Assembly: GCF_003172955.1 (NCBI RefSeq)
Contig: NZ_QGKR01000364.1
Location: 1-64,000 of the forward strand
From: Micromonospora acroterricola
Lineage (GTDB): Bacteria > Actinomycetota > Actinomycetes > Mycobacteriales > Micromonosporaceae
DNA length: 64,000 nucleotides
Reading direction: 5' to 3'
The notes beneath the pieces were generated by a model. That model saw only the letters and a program-made list of their open reading frames with translations. It was not told where the DNA came from and ran no database searches. A program made the position numbers and the translations under genes. Positions 26,999 to 35,768 of the stretch are shown in pieces; the first letter of the stretch is position 1; each line of letters opens with the position of its first letter.

Positions 26999-29404
26999 AT
27001 GGATTTCCGGAACACCCCATCGCGCCCGAGCCGCCGAGGCTTCCTCGCGCTGGCCGCCGCCACCGGCGCGGCCACCGCGCTGGGCGGTCTGCCCACGTTC
27101 GCCGCCTCGGCGGCGCCCCGGCGTCCCACCGAGTCGCCCCTGCTCGCCGCGGACGCCGCCGCGAAGAACCAGCTCTGGTGGCAGGCGCCCGGCTCGGCGA
27201 CCTCGATGATCGAGCAGGGGCTGCCGGTCGGCAACGGCCGCCTCGGGGCGCTCGCGAGCAACGACCCCGGCCGCGAACTCCTCATGATCACCGACGCCAC
27301 GCTGTGGACCGGCGGTCTCAACGACACGCTGGAGAGCGACGGCCAGTTCCCCTACGGCCGCGGCGACTTCGGCTCGTTGACCCTGCTGGCCACGCTCGCG
27401 GTCGACATCCCGGGGCACGACCTCGGGGCCGTCGACAACTACCGCCGCACGCTCGACCTGGCCCAGGGCCTGGTCACCGCCACGTACGACATCGCCGGCG
27501 TCACCTATCAGCGGCAGGTCTTCGCCAGCCGCCCGGACGACGCCATCGTGCTGCACTTCTCCCAGCAGGGCCGCGGCACCTACACGGGCGTCATCTCCCT
27601 GGCCGGCACCCACGGCGAGTCCACCACCGCGAACAGCGCGGGCCGGTACGCGTCGTTCGGCGCCTCCTTCGCCAACGGACTGCGCTACGGGGCCGCGGTC
27701 ACCGCGTACAGCGGCACCGGGAAGATCGCGGTCACCGGCACGTCGATCTCCGTCACCGGCTGTCGCGAGTTCACCGTCGTCGTCAGCGGCGGCACGAACT
27801 ACGCCCCCGACGCCACCGCCGGGTTCCGCGACCCGTCCGTCGACCCCGAGCGCCTCGCCCGGAGCAAGGTCCTGGCGGCGGCCCGCGAGTCCGCGCGCGA
27901 CCTGCTGCACACCCACGTCGCCGACTTCCGGCCGGTGTTCGAGCAGTTCGCCGTCGACCTCGGCACGTCGTCCGCCGCGCAACGCGCGCTGGACACCTGG
28001 GAGCGGGCGCAGGCGCGCTGGCGGGACAACGTTCCCGACCCGGAGTTCGAGGCCGCGTACCTCCAGTTCGGCCGCTACCTGCTGATCTCCGGGTCGCGGG
28101 GCAGCCTGCCGATCGGCCTCCAGGGGCCGTGGCTGGACGGCAACGACCCGGACTGGATGGGTGACTACCACACCGACGTCAACATCCAGATGACCTACTG
28201 GCTGGCCGATCGGGGCGGCCTGTCCGACACCTTCGACGCCTTCGCGGACTACTGCGTCGCGCAACTGCCGGCCTGGACCGACGTCACGCAGCGGCTGTTC
28301 AACAGCCCCACCAACCGGTTCCGCAACTCCAGCGGCCGGATCGCCGGTTGGGCGGTCGCCTTCTCCACCAACCCGTACGGCGGAAGCGGCTGGTGGTGGC
28401 ACCCGTCCGGCAACGCCTGGCTCTGCCAGAACCTGTTCGAGCACTACGAGTACACCCAGGACCGCGCCTACCTGGCGAAGGTCTACCCCGTCCTCAAGGG
28501 CGCCGTGCAGTTCTGGGAGACCCGCCTGGTCACCACCACCGTCACCGACGCGTCCGGCGCCACACGGGAGGTGCTGGTCGCCGACCGCGACTGGTCGGCC
28601 GAACACGGCCCGCAGGACACCAGGGGCAACACCTACTCCCAGGAGCTGGTGTGGAACCTCTTCGAGAACTACCGCACCGCGACCCGGGTGCTCGGCCGCG
28701 ACACCGGCTACGGCGAGACCATCGACGGGCTTCGCCAGCGGCTGTACCTGCCCGAGGTCAGCCCCACGACCGGCTGGCTACAGGAGTGGATGTCGCCGGA
28801 CAACCTCGGCGAGACCACCCACCGGCACCTGTCCCCGCTGATCGGCCTCTTCCCCGGCGACCGGATCCGCCCGGACGGCTCCACCCCGAAGGAGATCATC
28901 GCCGGGGTGACCGCCCTGCTCACCGCACGTGGCATGAACAGCTTCGGCTGGGCCAACGCGTGGCGCAGCCTGTGCTGGGCCCGGCTGAAGGATGCGGAGA
29001 AGGCGTACCAGCTCGTCGTCACCAACCTGCGGCCGTCGACGAACGGCAGCAACGGCACCGCGATGAACCTCTTCGACATCTACGAGACGAACCCGGGCCG
29101 CGGCATCTTCCAGATCGACGCGAACCTCGGCACCCCCGCCGCGATCGTCGAGATGCTGGTCTACTCCCGGCCCGGCCGCGTCGAGCTGCTCCCCGCGCTG
29201 CCCGCGGCCTGGGCGGCCGCCGGATCGGTGTCCGGCGTGGGCGTGCGCGGTGGGTTCGTCGCCGACCTGAGCTGGCGCGACGGCACGGTCACCGAGGTAC
29301 GACTGACGAGCGTCGGCGGTCGCAGCACCACCCTGACCGCCGGCGGCGCCTCGCGCCGGATCACCCTCAAGCCCGGTGAGTCCGTCACGGTGCGGAGCCT
29401 CTGA
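26999..29404 (+). CDS. Secreted GH95 alpha-L-fucosidase-type glycosidase
   Basis: Exported inverting glycosidase of the GH95 family, 801 residues. The Tat-type signal is SRRGFLALAAATG. The N-terminal beta domain begins QLWWQAPGSATSMIEQGLPVGNGRLGAL, the family hallmark; the central (alpha/alpha)6 barrel has DYHTDVNIQMTYW and the C-terminal NGTAMNLFDIYE and QIDANLG segments match GH95. The family removes alpha-1,2-L-fucose, or L-galactose in some members, from xyloglucan and similar glycans. Its stop overlaps the esterase start (TGATG), so the two are coupled. Confidence 0.92.
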   Translation: MDFRNTPSRPSRRGFLALAAATGAATALGGLPTFAASAAPRRPTESPLLAADAAAKNQLWWQAPGSATSMIEQGLPVGNGRLGALASNDPGRELLMITDATLWTGGLNDTLESDGQFPYGRGDFGSLTLLATLAVDIPGHDLGAVDNYRRTLDLAQGLVTATYDIAGVTYQRQVFASRPDDAIVLHFSQQGRGTYTGVISLAGTHGESTTANSAGRYASFGASFANGLRYGAAVTAYSGTGKIAVTGTSISVTGCREFTVVVSGGTNYAPDATAGFRDPSVDPERLARSKVLAAARESARDLLHTHVADFRPVFEQFAVDLGTSSAAQRALDTWERAQARWRDNVPDPEFEAAYLQFGRYLLISGSRGSLPIGLQGPWLDGNDPDWMGDYHTDVNIQMTYWLADRGGLSDTFDAFADYCVAQLPAWTDVTQRLFNSPTNRFRNSSGRIAGWAVAFSTNPYGGSGWWWHPSGNAWLCQNLFEHYEYTQDRAYLAKVYPVLKGAVQFWETRLVTTTVTDASGATREVLVADRDWSAEHGPQDTRGNTYSQELVWNLFENYRTATRVLGRDTGYGETIDGLRQRLYLPEVSPTTGWLQEWMSPDNLGETTHRHLSPLIGLFPGDRIRPDGSTPKEIIAGVTALLTARGMNSFGWANAWRSLCWARLKDAEKAYQLVVTNLRPSTNGSNGTAMNLFDIYETNPGRGIFQIDANLGTPAAIVEMLVYSRPGRVELLPALPAAWAAAGSVSGVGVRGGFVADLSWRDGTVTEVRLTSVGGRSTTLTAGGASRRITLKPGESVTVRSL

Positions 29405-30672
29405 TGCGGGCCGGGCACGACCACACCCGGCGGGTGGCGGCAGTCATCCTCGCCGCGCTGGTCACGGCTGTCGGCGTACCCCTGGCGGCCCCGGCCGCGC
29501 AGGCCCGGCCGTCAGTGTCAGCGGAGGCGCGGACGCCGCAGGACCCGGCCCCGGCGGGCCGGGACAGGCACTTCGCGGTGACCTGGGCCGCGAGCGCCGA
29601 CCGGCAGGGCGCCGGGCCCGCCGACCGCAGCTACCGGCTGGTCGTGCGCATCAGCGCCGGCGGGAACGCCCTGCGCATCCGCCTGTCCAACGCCTTCGGC
29701 GACCATCCCGTCACCTTCGCCAGCGCCTACGCGGGGTTGCGGCGCCAGGGCGCCGAGCTGATCCGGGGCAGCAACCGGCGGCTGACGTTCGCTGGGCAAC
29801 CCTCGGTCACCGTTCCGGCCGGCGAGACGATCCTCAGCGACCCGCTGCCCGGGAAACTGGCCGCCCAGAGCGATCTGGTCATCAGCCTGTACGTCACCGG
29901 CGCCGAGGGACCGACGACCGGTCACGGCATGGCCATGCAGACGTCCTACGCGACCGCGGGCGACCACGCCGCCGAGGAGGCGGCGACGAGCTGGACCGAC
30001 CCGATCAGCTCCTGGTACTGGCTGGACGCCGTCAGCGTGGAGACGTCCACGGCGATCAGCTCGGTGGTGACCCTCGGCGACTCCATCACCGACGGCTGGG
30101 CCTCCACCTCGGACGCCAACCGGCGCTGGCCCGACTATCTGGCCCGACGGCTCCAGGCCGCGCCCGACAGCCCCGTGAAGGGCGTGGCCAACGAGGGCAT
30201 CTCGGGCAACAAGGTGCTCGCCGACGGCGCCGGACAGGCCGCCCTGCGCCGGCTGGACCGTGACGTGCTGTCCCACCCCGGGGTCCGCACGGTGCTCGTG
30301 CTGGAGGGCATCAACGACATCAAGGCGCACAGCGGCGTCACGGTGGACGACCTGGTGGCCGGCTACCGCGAGCTGGCCGACCGGATCCACGCGGCGGGCA
30401 AGTGCGTCGTCGGCGCCACGGTCATGCCGTTCAAGGGCTGGTCCGAGTACGACGCCGCCGGTGAGGCCGTGCGCCAGGGCGTCAACGACTGGATCCGGCA
30501 CGGCGGCGCGTTCGACGCCGTGGTCGACCTCGACCGGATCACCCGCAGTCCGTACGACCCGCAGGCGCTCCTGCCGTTCTTCGACGGCGGCGACCATCTC
30601 CACCCCAACGACAAGGGCATGCAGGCGATGGCGGACGCCGTCGACCTGTCGGCGCTGCGCTGCGACCGCTGA
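29404..30672 (+). CDS. Secreted SGNH/GDSL hydrolase (probable carbohydrate esterase)
   Basis: Exported esterase of 422 residues with a signal peptide (cleavage near AAQARP). An N-terminal beta-rich domain (about 50-210) precedes the SGNH domain with block I LGDSITDG (Ser 227), block III LEGINDI and block V GGDHLHPND, supplying the Asp and His. Such two-domain enzymes often remove acetyl or other esters from plant polysaccharides. Coupled by a one-base overlap to the GH95 gene, so it probably de-esterifies the same polymer. Exact specificity is unknown. Confidence 0.9.
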   Translation: MRAGHDHTRRVAAVILAALVTAVGVPLAAPAAQARPSVSAEARTPQDPAPAGRDRHFAVTWAASADRQGAGPADRSYRLVVRISAGGNALRIRLSNAFGDHPVTFASAYAGLRRQGAELIRGSNRRLTFAGQPSVTVPAGETILSDPLPGKLAAQSDLVISLYVTGAEGPTTGHGMAMQTSYATAGDHAAEEAATSWTDPISSWYWLDAVSVETSTAISSVVTLGDSITDGWASTSDANRRWPDYLARRLQAAPDSPVKGVANEGISGNKVLADGAGQAALRRLDRDVLSHPGVRTVLVLEGINDIKAHSGVTVDDLVAGYRELADRIHAAGKCVVGATVMPFKGWSEYDAAGEAVRQGVNDWIRHGGAFDAVVDLDRITRSPYDPQALLPFFDGGDHLHPNDKGMQAMADAVDLSALRCDR

Positions 30673-30681
30673 GCAGTCCCC

Positions 30682-30713
30682 ATCCGGCCGGCCACGACGG
30701 TGGCCGGCCGGAT
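30682..30713. terminator. Bidirectional hairpin terminator between esterase and HAD genes
   Basis: Perfect 14-base arms (ATCCGGCCGGCCAC and GTGGCCGGCCGGAT) around a GACG loop, centred in the 47-base gap between convergent genes. Confidence 0.8.
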
Positions 30714-30719
30714 CGGCCG

Positions 30720-31382
30720 CTACCGGATGATCTCCGCCAGCGCGGACAGGTCGGTGATCTCGTACGCGATGGGGGCGTCGCGCGGCGCGTTCTGCCCCCG
30801 GTGGTTGACCCACACGGCCCGGATGCCCGCCGCGTGCGCCCCACCCACGTCGGCGGCGAGCGAGTCACCGACGTGCAGCACCTCGTGCGCCTCCAGCCCG
30901 AGGGCGGCGAGCGCCCGACTGAACATGGCCCGGTCCGGCTTGTACGCGCGGGCGGCCTCGCTGGTCACCACGGCCGTGAAGGCCACGCCGTGGTGCGCCA
31001 TCGCCGCTTTCAGATCGTCCGAGTCCACATCGGACACGAGGCAGATCGGCACGGTGACGCGGGACAGGAACTCACGGGTGCCGGGCCGCAGCGGTGGCGA
31101 GCGCCAGTACCTGAACTGCGCCGCGCACAAAGCGGCCGCGTCACCGGCGCAGCCGACGTCGACCATCACCGAGGCCAGGCTCGACATCGCGCTGTCCCGC
31201 ATCGAGCGGAACCGCGGCCCGGACGCGACAGCCTCGAACTCCGCTCCCCACGCCGTGGCGACATCGCGGCCCGAGACCGGCACCGACGCCCGAGCGGCCA
31301 CCTGCTCCGCGATCTCGGCCATCATGACGTCGTCGTCCTCGACCACCGTGCCGTAGAAATCCAGCAGCAGCCCCTTGAGCAC
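30720..31382 (-). CDS. HAD-superfamily hydrolase
   Basis: Cytosolic phosphatase/dehalogenase-like enzyme of 220 residues. Motif I is LLLDFYGTVV (Asp 8; the usual second Asp is replaced by Tyr, as in the haloacid dehalogenase branch), motif II is CLVSDVDS, motif III uses the lysine in RAYKPD, and motif IV is HVGDSLAADVGGA. An alpha-helical cap lies between motifs I and II. The start is GTG at 31382. Substrate not predictable; a single-gene unit. Confidence 0.88.
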   Translation of the reverse strand: MLKGLLLDFYGTVVEDDDVMMAEIAEQVAARASVPVSGRDVATAWGAEFEAVASGPRFRSMRDSAMSSLASVMVDVGCAGDAAALCAAQFRYWRSPPLRPGTREFLSRVTVPICLVSDVDSDDLKAAMAHHGVAFTAVVTSEAARAYKPDRAMFSRALAALGLEAHEVLHVGDSLAADVGGAHAAGIRAVWVNHRGQNAPRDAPIAYEITDLSALAEIIR

Positions 31383-31511
31383 AGCCGCAGCCTACCCGCG
31401 GCCGGTGGCCGCCGGAGCGACCGCGAACCGGGGGCTGACATGCCCGCCCGGTACCGATAGCGTCACCCCGCAATGATCGAGATCCGTCCGTCACCACCGG
31501 AGGAGACGCCG

Positions 31512-32012
31512 ATGTTCGAGGAGTTCATGGGCATCCCCGCCCACCCTCTCGTGCTGCACGCCGCGGTCGTGTTCGTGCCGCTGCTGGCCCTCCTCGCGGT
31601 CGCCTACGCGCTCGTCGCGCCGGTCCGGCCGCACACCCGCTGGGTGCTGGGGCTGCTCGCCCTGGGCGCGCCACTCGCCGCGCTGCTGGCCAAGCTCTCC
31701 GGTGACGCCTTCTTCGAGCGCATGCGGGCCGCCAACCGGGTAACCCCGGAGTTCGTCCCCACGATCGAGGCACACCAGCAGTTCGGCGACTTCACGCTGT
31801 GGGCCACCATCGGGCTGGCGGTCGTGGCGCTGGCACTGGTCTGGTTCGTCCCGCCCCGAGCTGCCGAGGCGAGCGCGACCGGAGGCGACGGCACCAGCCG
31901 GGCGCTGACCCTGTCGTTGCAGGTGTTGTCGCTGGTGGCCGCGGGCATCGCCGTGTACTACGTGGTCCGCACCGGCGACTCCGGCGCGAAGGCGGTCTGG
32001 ACCGGTCAGTGA
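31512..32012 (+). CDS. DUF2231 membrane protein
   Basis: Small integral membrane protein of 166 residues with four hydrophobic segments (about 13-35, 43-62, 92-112 and 131-150). The N-terminus GIPAHPLVLHAAVVFVPL is the hallmark of the DUF2231 family, whose function is unknown. GGAGGAGA lies six bases before the ATG at 31512; an upstream in-frame start is less likely. Confidence 0.85.
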   Translation: MFEEFMGIPAHPLVLHAAVVFVPLLALLAVAYALVAPVRPHTRWVLGLLALGAPLAALLAKLSGDAFFERMRAANRVTPEFVPTIEAHQQFGDFTLWATIGLAVVALALVWFVPPRAAEASATGGDGTSRALTLSLQVLSLVAAGIAVYYVVRTGDSGAKAVWTGQ

Positions 32013-32080
32013 CCTCGAGCCGCAGCCGGGAAACAGCGGGTTCGGCGGGACCGGGCTGACATGACCCCGTCGGGTCGCCC

Positions 32081-32111
32081 GGTGCGGCCCGGTGGAGAAC
32101 CGGGCCGCACC
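32081..32111. terminator. Bidirectional hairpin terminator between DUF2231 and S8 genes
   Basis: Perfect 13-base arms (GGTGCGGCCCGGT and ACCGGGCCGCACC) with loop GGAGA, between convergent genes. Confidence 0.8.
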
Positions 32112-32120
32112 AGCGGACGA

Positions 32121-35100
32121 TCAGCCGGCGTTGTACGCCCGGATGATGGTCTGGTCGATCCCGCTACCGCCGTTCGCGGCAGCCTTCACCCGCAGCGAGA
32201 CGGGCTTCCCGGCGGCGACCGTCGGCAGCTCCACCCGGTAGCTGTCCCCGGCGCCGGTGACCCGGGCCGTCTTCCAGGTGGCACCGTCGTCCGTCGAGGT
32301 CCAGACCTGGAACACCGTCACCCTCTGCGGCTTGACGCCGTGCGCCTGCCGAACGGCGAGCTCCGCGGTTCCTCCGGTGGCGTGGTTGGTGGTGTCCATC
32401 GGCAGGGCGTAGTCGACCGCGAGCAGCGGCAACGGCACGCTTCCGGTTCCGTCCGGCCCGGCGGACCGGAACGTCCACGAGGTGTTGACCTTGGTCGAGA
32501 TCGGCAGGATCAGGCTCGTGTCGACGTCGAGGGTCAGCCGGTAGTCCGCCATCTGCTGCGGGACGGTGAAGTCGGCGAGCGGGCGGTCCCGTTGCTCGAC
32601 CAGCGTGCCGTTGCGGTACAGCGACAGCGTGCGCTTGATCCCGATCGCGCTGCCCTGGAGGCAGTCGGCGCGCTGGTGCTGGTCGACGAGCGACGCCAGG
32701 TCGACGTGCAGGTTGCCCCGCGTCCGCGACGGTGGGGTGGCACAGCTCCAACCGTCGCCGGCCGGGTCGTCGTACCAGCCGGAGTGCAGGGGCTGCCGCG
32801 CCCAGATCTTGGACTGCCGGCTCCCCGGCTGGTAGCTGCGCGGCGCCTCCTGGGCCGACAGGCCACCGTAGACGCCCTCGTCGGCCCAGAGAATGCCGGG
32901 CGAGACGTAGTCGGTGCGGTACGACGGGAGGTTGCCCTCGTGGGTCTGGGTCACGCCCACCCCGTCGAGGGTGATGCCGGTGCGGACCAGCTGGGTGACC
33001 ATCCCCGGCGAGTCCATCTGGTGGAATCGCTCGTCGATCCGGGCCAGCTTCGCCTGTTCCGCAGCGGTCACCCGGTACGCGGGATCGGCCGGCACGCCAT
33101 TCGCGTACTCGTGGACGAGGTTGTAGCGGTACGGCTTCGCCGCGCCGGCCGGCGAGTCCAGATTGACGGCCGCCCAGGTGCGCCGCGTTCCGATGCCGGG
33201 CTTCGCCATCGGGGAGGTGCGGACGGTCGTCGCGCTCCCGTACCCGCTGATCTGGTTCCACCAGGACAGACCGTTCGGCGCGGTCTGGACGTTGGTGAAG
33301 TCGACCCGGGTGGGCTTCGTGGCGACTCCGTCGACCGTCGCCGTCACCGGCCTTGCTCGCGCCGGGTCGAGCGTCACACTCCGGGCGCCGGTGACGCTCA
33401 GGTCGGTCTCACCGACGAGCGTCGTCTCCAGCACGTCACTGTCGACGTAGTAGGCGACGGAGGAGCCGAGGATCGCGTACCGGCCGGCCGGCACGCGCGT
33501 GGTGAAGGTGTCTCCGGGCGCACCGCCGACGCCGCCGTGGTAGATCACCGGGTCGGTGAGGTTGGTGACCAGGATGTTGATCCAGCTCTCCGCGCCCTCC
33601 TTGAGGCCGGGCAGCGGCTTGGTGCGGATCGTCAGGTCGTAGCTGGGCGGCTCGACGTAGAAGCTCACCGGAGTGGTCGCGACCAACGTGCGGCCGGCGG
33701 TGCGGGCGGTGACGGTGGCCATGTAGAAGCCGGGCCGGCTCGCCAGCGCCGCGTGGTTGAACCGGAGCGACGCTCCTGCGGTTGCGCCCCGCTTCAGCGT
33801 CAGCCGGGTCGTCGAGAGTGACGCCGCGCCACGCGGTACCGACTGCCCGTCGTGGTTGACCACCGTCAGGTCGAGGTCGAGGACGGTCGTCGCGGAGGTC
33901 GGCGCACCGGTCCAGCTCAGCTTCGTCTCGCTGGTGCCGGACTGCGGGTACGCGAAGGTGCCGATGTTGACCACCGGCTGGTTGCTGAGCGGGCCACCCA
34001 GCGCCCGGGCCGCGTTGAGGCGACCGGCCCCGACGGCGTACGGGTCGACGCCGGCCAACGGGTCGGCGGCACCGACGAGTGCGGCCTTGAGCTGCTCCCC
34101 CGTCCAGTCCGGGTGCCGCTGGGCGAGCAGCGCGGCGGCACCGGCCACGTGTGGCGCGGCCATCGAGGTGCCGGTGGAGCCCTCGTAGTACCGGTCGATC
34201 GGGTCCTGGAGGTCGGTGCCGGCAGCCCGGGCGGCGACGATGTCGACACCGGGCGCAACCAGTTCGGGCTTGGCCACGTTGCTGGTGGTCAGCGGGCCGC
34301 GGCTGGAGAAGTCGGCGAGCTTGTCGTCGCGGTCGACGGCGCCGACGGTCAGTGCGCTGATGGCCGAGCCGGGCGAGGCGATGAAGCCGCCGCTGTTGCC
34401 GGAGGAGATGACGAAGAGCACTCCGGTCTGCTTGCTCAGCCCGTCGACGGCGAGCGAGAGCGGGTCGGTGCCGTCGTCCGGTTCCTCGCCGCCGAGGCTC
34501 ATGTTGATCACGTCGGCCCGGGTGGCGGCCCACTCCATGCCGGCGATGATCCCCGAGTCGGTCCCGGAGCCCCGGTCGTCGAGGACCTTGCCGATCACCA
34601 GCTGAGCGTCCGGCGCCACGCCGCGACGCTGGCCCTTGGCGGCAGCGCCGGTGCCGGCGATGGTCGACGCGACGTGCGTGCCGTGGCCCATGTGGTCGAC
34701 GGCGTCGCCGCCCTCGGCGGTGAAGTCGGCCCGGTCGGCGACCCGGCCGACCAGGTCCGGGTGGGTGAAGTCGGCGCCGGTGTCGAGCACCGCGACCCGG
34801 ACCCCCTTGCCGGTGTACCCGGCCTTCCAGGCGTCGGGCGCGCCGATCTGGCCCAGGTTGCGGTCCAGGTCACCGTGCTGCCCGCCGCCGTGTCCGCCGG
34901 TCAGCGCGGTGGCGCGGACCTTGCGGTCGAGCCAGACCTTCTTGGCCCCGGCGAGCAGCGAGTTGGTCGCCAGCTTCGCCGTGGCCGCGCTCTTCTTCGG
35001 TACGTGGCCGGCGACCGCGCCGATGCTCGGCAGCGACAGCACGTCGCCGAGGGCGGCCACCCGGGCGGACGCGGTGGCGGGCTGCACGATGACCGGCAGC

Positions 35101-35486
35101 TCCGAGGTGTTCTCGTCGTCGTATCCGTCGGCGAGCAGCGCGGTGACGTCGAAGAGGTCGGGGTCGAGGACCGAGCCGATCTGGGACGCGACGCGGGCGG
35201 GGACGACGTGCAGGTGGCCGTCCGGACCGCAGGTCTGCCGGATCACCGCGTGCGGATCGACCGGCCGCACGGTGGCCTGCGGGCAGCCCGGTCCGGTGCT
35301 CCGTACGGTCACCACGTCCCCGGTCAACAGGGTGACGGTCCGCGGCCTCCCGTCGGCACGGGTGTCGGGTGCGCCGGTCACGGCGGCACCGCCGGGGTCG
35401 GCCGTAGCGGAACCGCCCGGCACGGCGGTCAACGCCGTGGCCGTGACGGCGACGGCCAGCAGCCACCGCGTGTGTCTGAGCATCAT
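32121..35486 (-). CDS. Secreted subtilisin-like S8 peptidase, large multidomain
   Basis: Exported serine protease of 1121 residues. A signal peptide covers about 1-29 and a propeptide region about 30-215. The S8 catalytic domain has Asp 235 (VLDTGADFTHPDL), His 268 (GHGTHVAS), the oxyanion Asn 364 (SSGNSGG) and Ser 441 (GTSMAAPHVAG). More than 600 residues of beta-rich C-terminal sequence follow, typical of the large actinobacterial S8 proteases, with no recognised domain name. Start at 35486 or the next codon (two Met). Divergent from a secreted S15 peptidase, suggesting a shared protein-degradation role. Confidence 0.93.
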   Translation of the reverse strand: MMLRHTRWLLAVAVTATALTAVPGGSATADPGGAAVTGAPDTRADGRPRTVTLLTGDVVTVRSTGPGCPQATVRPVDPHAVIRQTCGPDGHLHVVPARVASQIGSVLDPDLFDVTALLADGYDDENTSELPVIVQPATASARVAALGDVLSLPSIGAVAGHVPKKSAATAKLATNSLLAGAKKVWLDRKVRATALTGGHGGGQHGDLDRNLGQIGAPDAWKAGYTGKGVRVAVLDTGADFTHPDLVGRVADRADFTAEGGDAVDHMGHGTHVASTIAGTGAAAKGQRRGVAPDAQLVIGKVLDDRGSGTDSGIIAGMEWAATRADVINMSLGGEEPDDGTDPLSLAVDGLSKQTGVLFVISSGNSGGFIASPGSAISALTVGAVDRDDKLADFSSRGPLTTSNVAKPELVAPGVDIVAARAAGTDLQDPIDRYYEGSTGTSMAAPHVAGAAALLAQRHPDWTGEQLKAALVGAADPLAGVDPYAVGAGRLNAARALGGPLSNQPVVNIGTFAYPQSGTSETKLSWTGAPTSATTVLDLDLTVVNHDGQSVPRGAASLSTTRLTLKRGATAGASLRFNHAALASRPGFYMATVTARTAGRTLVATTPVSFYVEPPSYDLTIRTKPLPGLKEGAESWINILVTNLTDPVIYHGGVGGAPGDTFTTRVPAGRYAILGSSVAYYVDSDVLETTLVGETDLSVTGARSVTLDPARARPVTATVDGVATKPTRVDFTNVQTAPNGLSWWNQISGYGSATTVRTSPMAKPGIGTRRTWAAVNLDSPAGAAKPYRYNLVHEYANGVPADPAYRVTAAEQAKLARIDERFHQMDSPGMVTQLVRTGITLDGVGVTQTHEGNLPSYRTDYVSPGILWADEGVYGGLSAQEAPRSYQPGSRQSKIWARQPLHSGWYDDPAGDGWSCATPPSRTRGNLHVDLASLVDQHQRADCLQGSAIGIKRTLSLYRNGTLVEQRDRPLADFTVPQQMADYRLTLDVDTSLILPISTKVNTSWTFRSAGPDGTGSVPLPLLAVDYALPMDTTNHATGGTAELAVRQAHGVKPQRVTVFQVWTSTDDGATWKTARVTGAGDSYRVELPTVAAGKPVSLRVKAAANGGSGIDQTIIRAYNAG

Positions 35487-35768
35487 GTTTCCTGTCCTGT
35501 CTGGAGGGACGCGCCTTCTGGGCGACTCGGATCAAGATCCTATGGGCGCTGCCATCGTTTTCTGGACCCCTAAAATCCGCGTCGGGCGGCAGCGCGCGAT
35601 CGCCGCGATGCGCCCGCCTCAACCGACCGACCATTGCGGACGAAAGGGGTAACCCCGTGAAGAGGGAGCGACGAGAGACCCGCTCGGACCTAGCATGGGC
35701 TGGAATGGATCTTCGTGATCCAACCCCGGGCGACCCCCGGCAACCAGTCCGACCGAAGGGAAACGCGC
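35487..35768. promoter_or_regulatory. Divergent promoter region of two secreted peptidases, with two GGATC dyads
   Basis: A 282-base gap between the S8 and S15 peptidase genes. It holds GGATCAAGATCC (35529-35540) close to the S8 gene and TGGATCTTCGTGATCCA (35706-35722) close to the S15 gene. Both share GGATC/GATCC arms with different spacers (two and five bases). They could be a regulator site at each promoter; the spacer difference argues for caution. Confidence 0.35.

Noticed and set aside
24966..27020. 684-codon minus-strand open frame opposite the GH27 gene
   Set aside because: Lies wholly antisense to a clear GH27 enzyme, lacks a ribosome-binding site and has biased Val/Gly/Asp composition.
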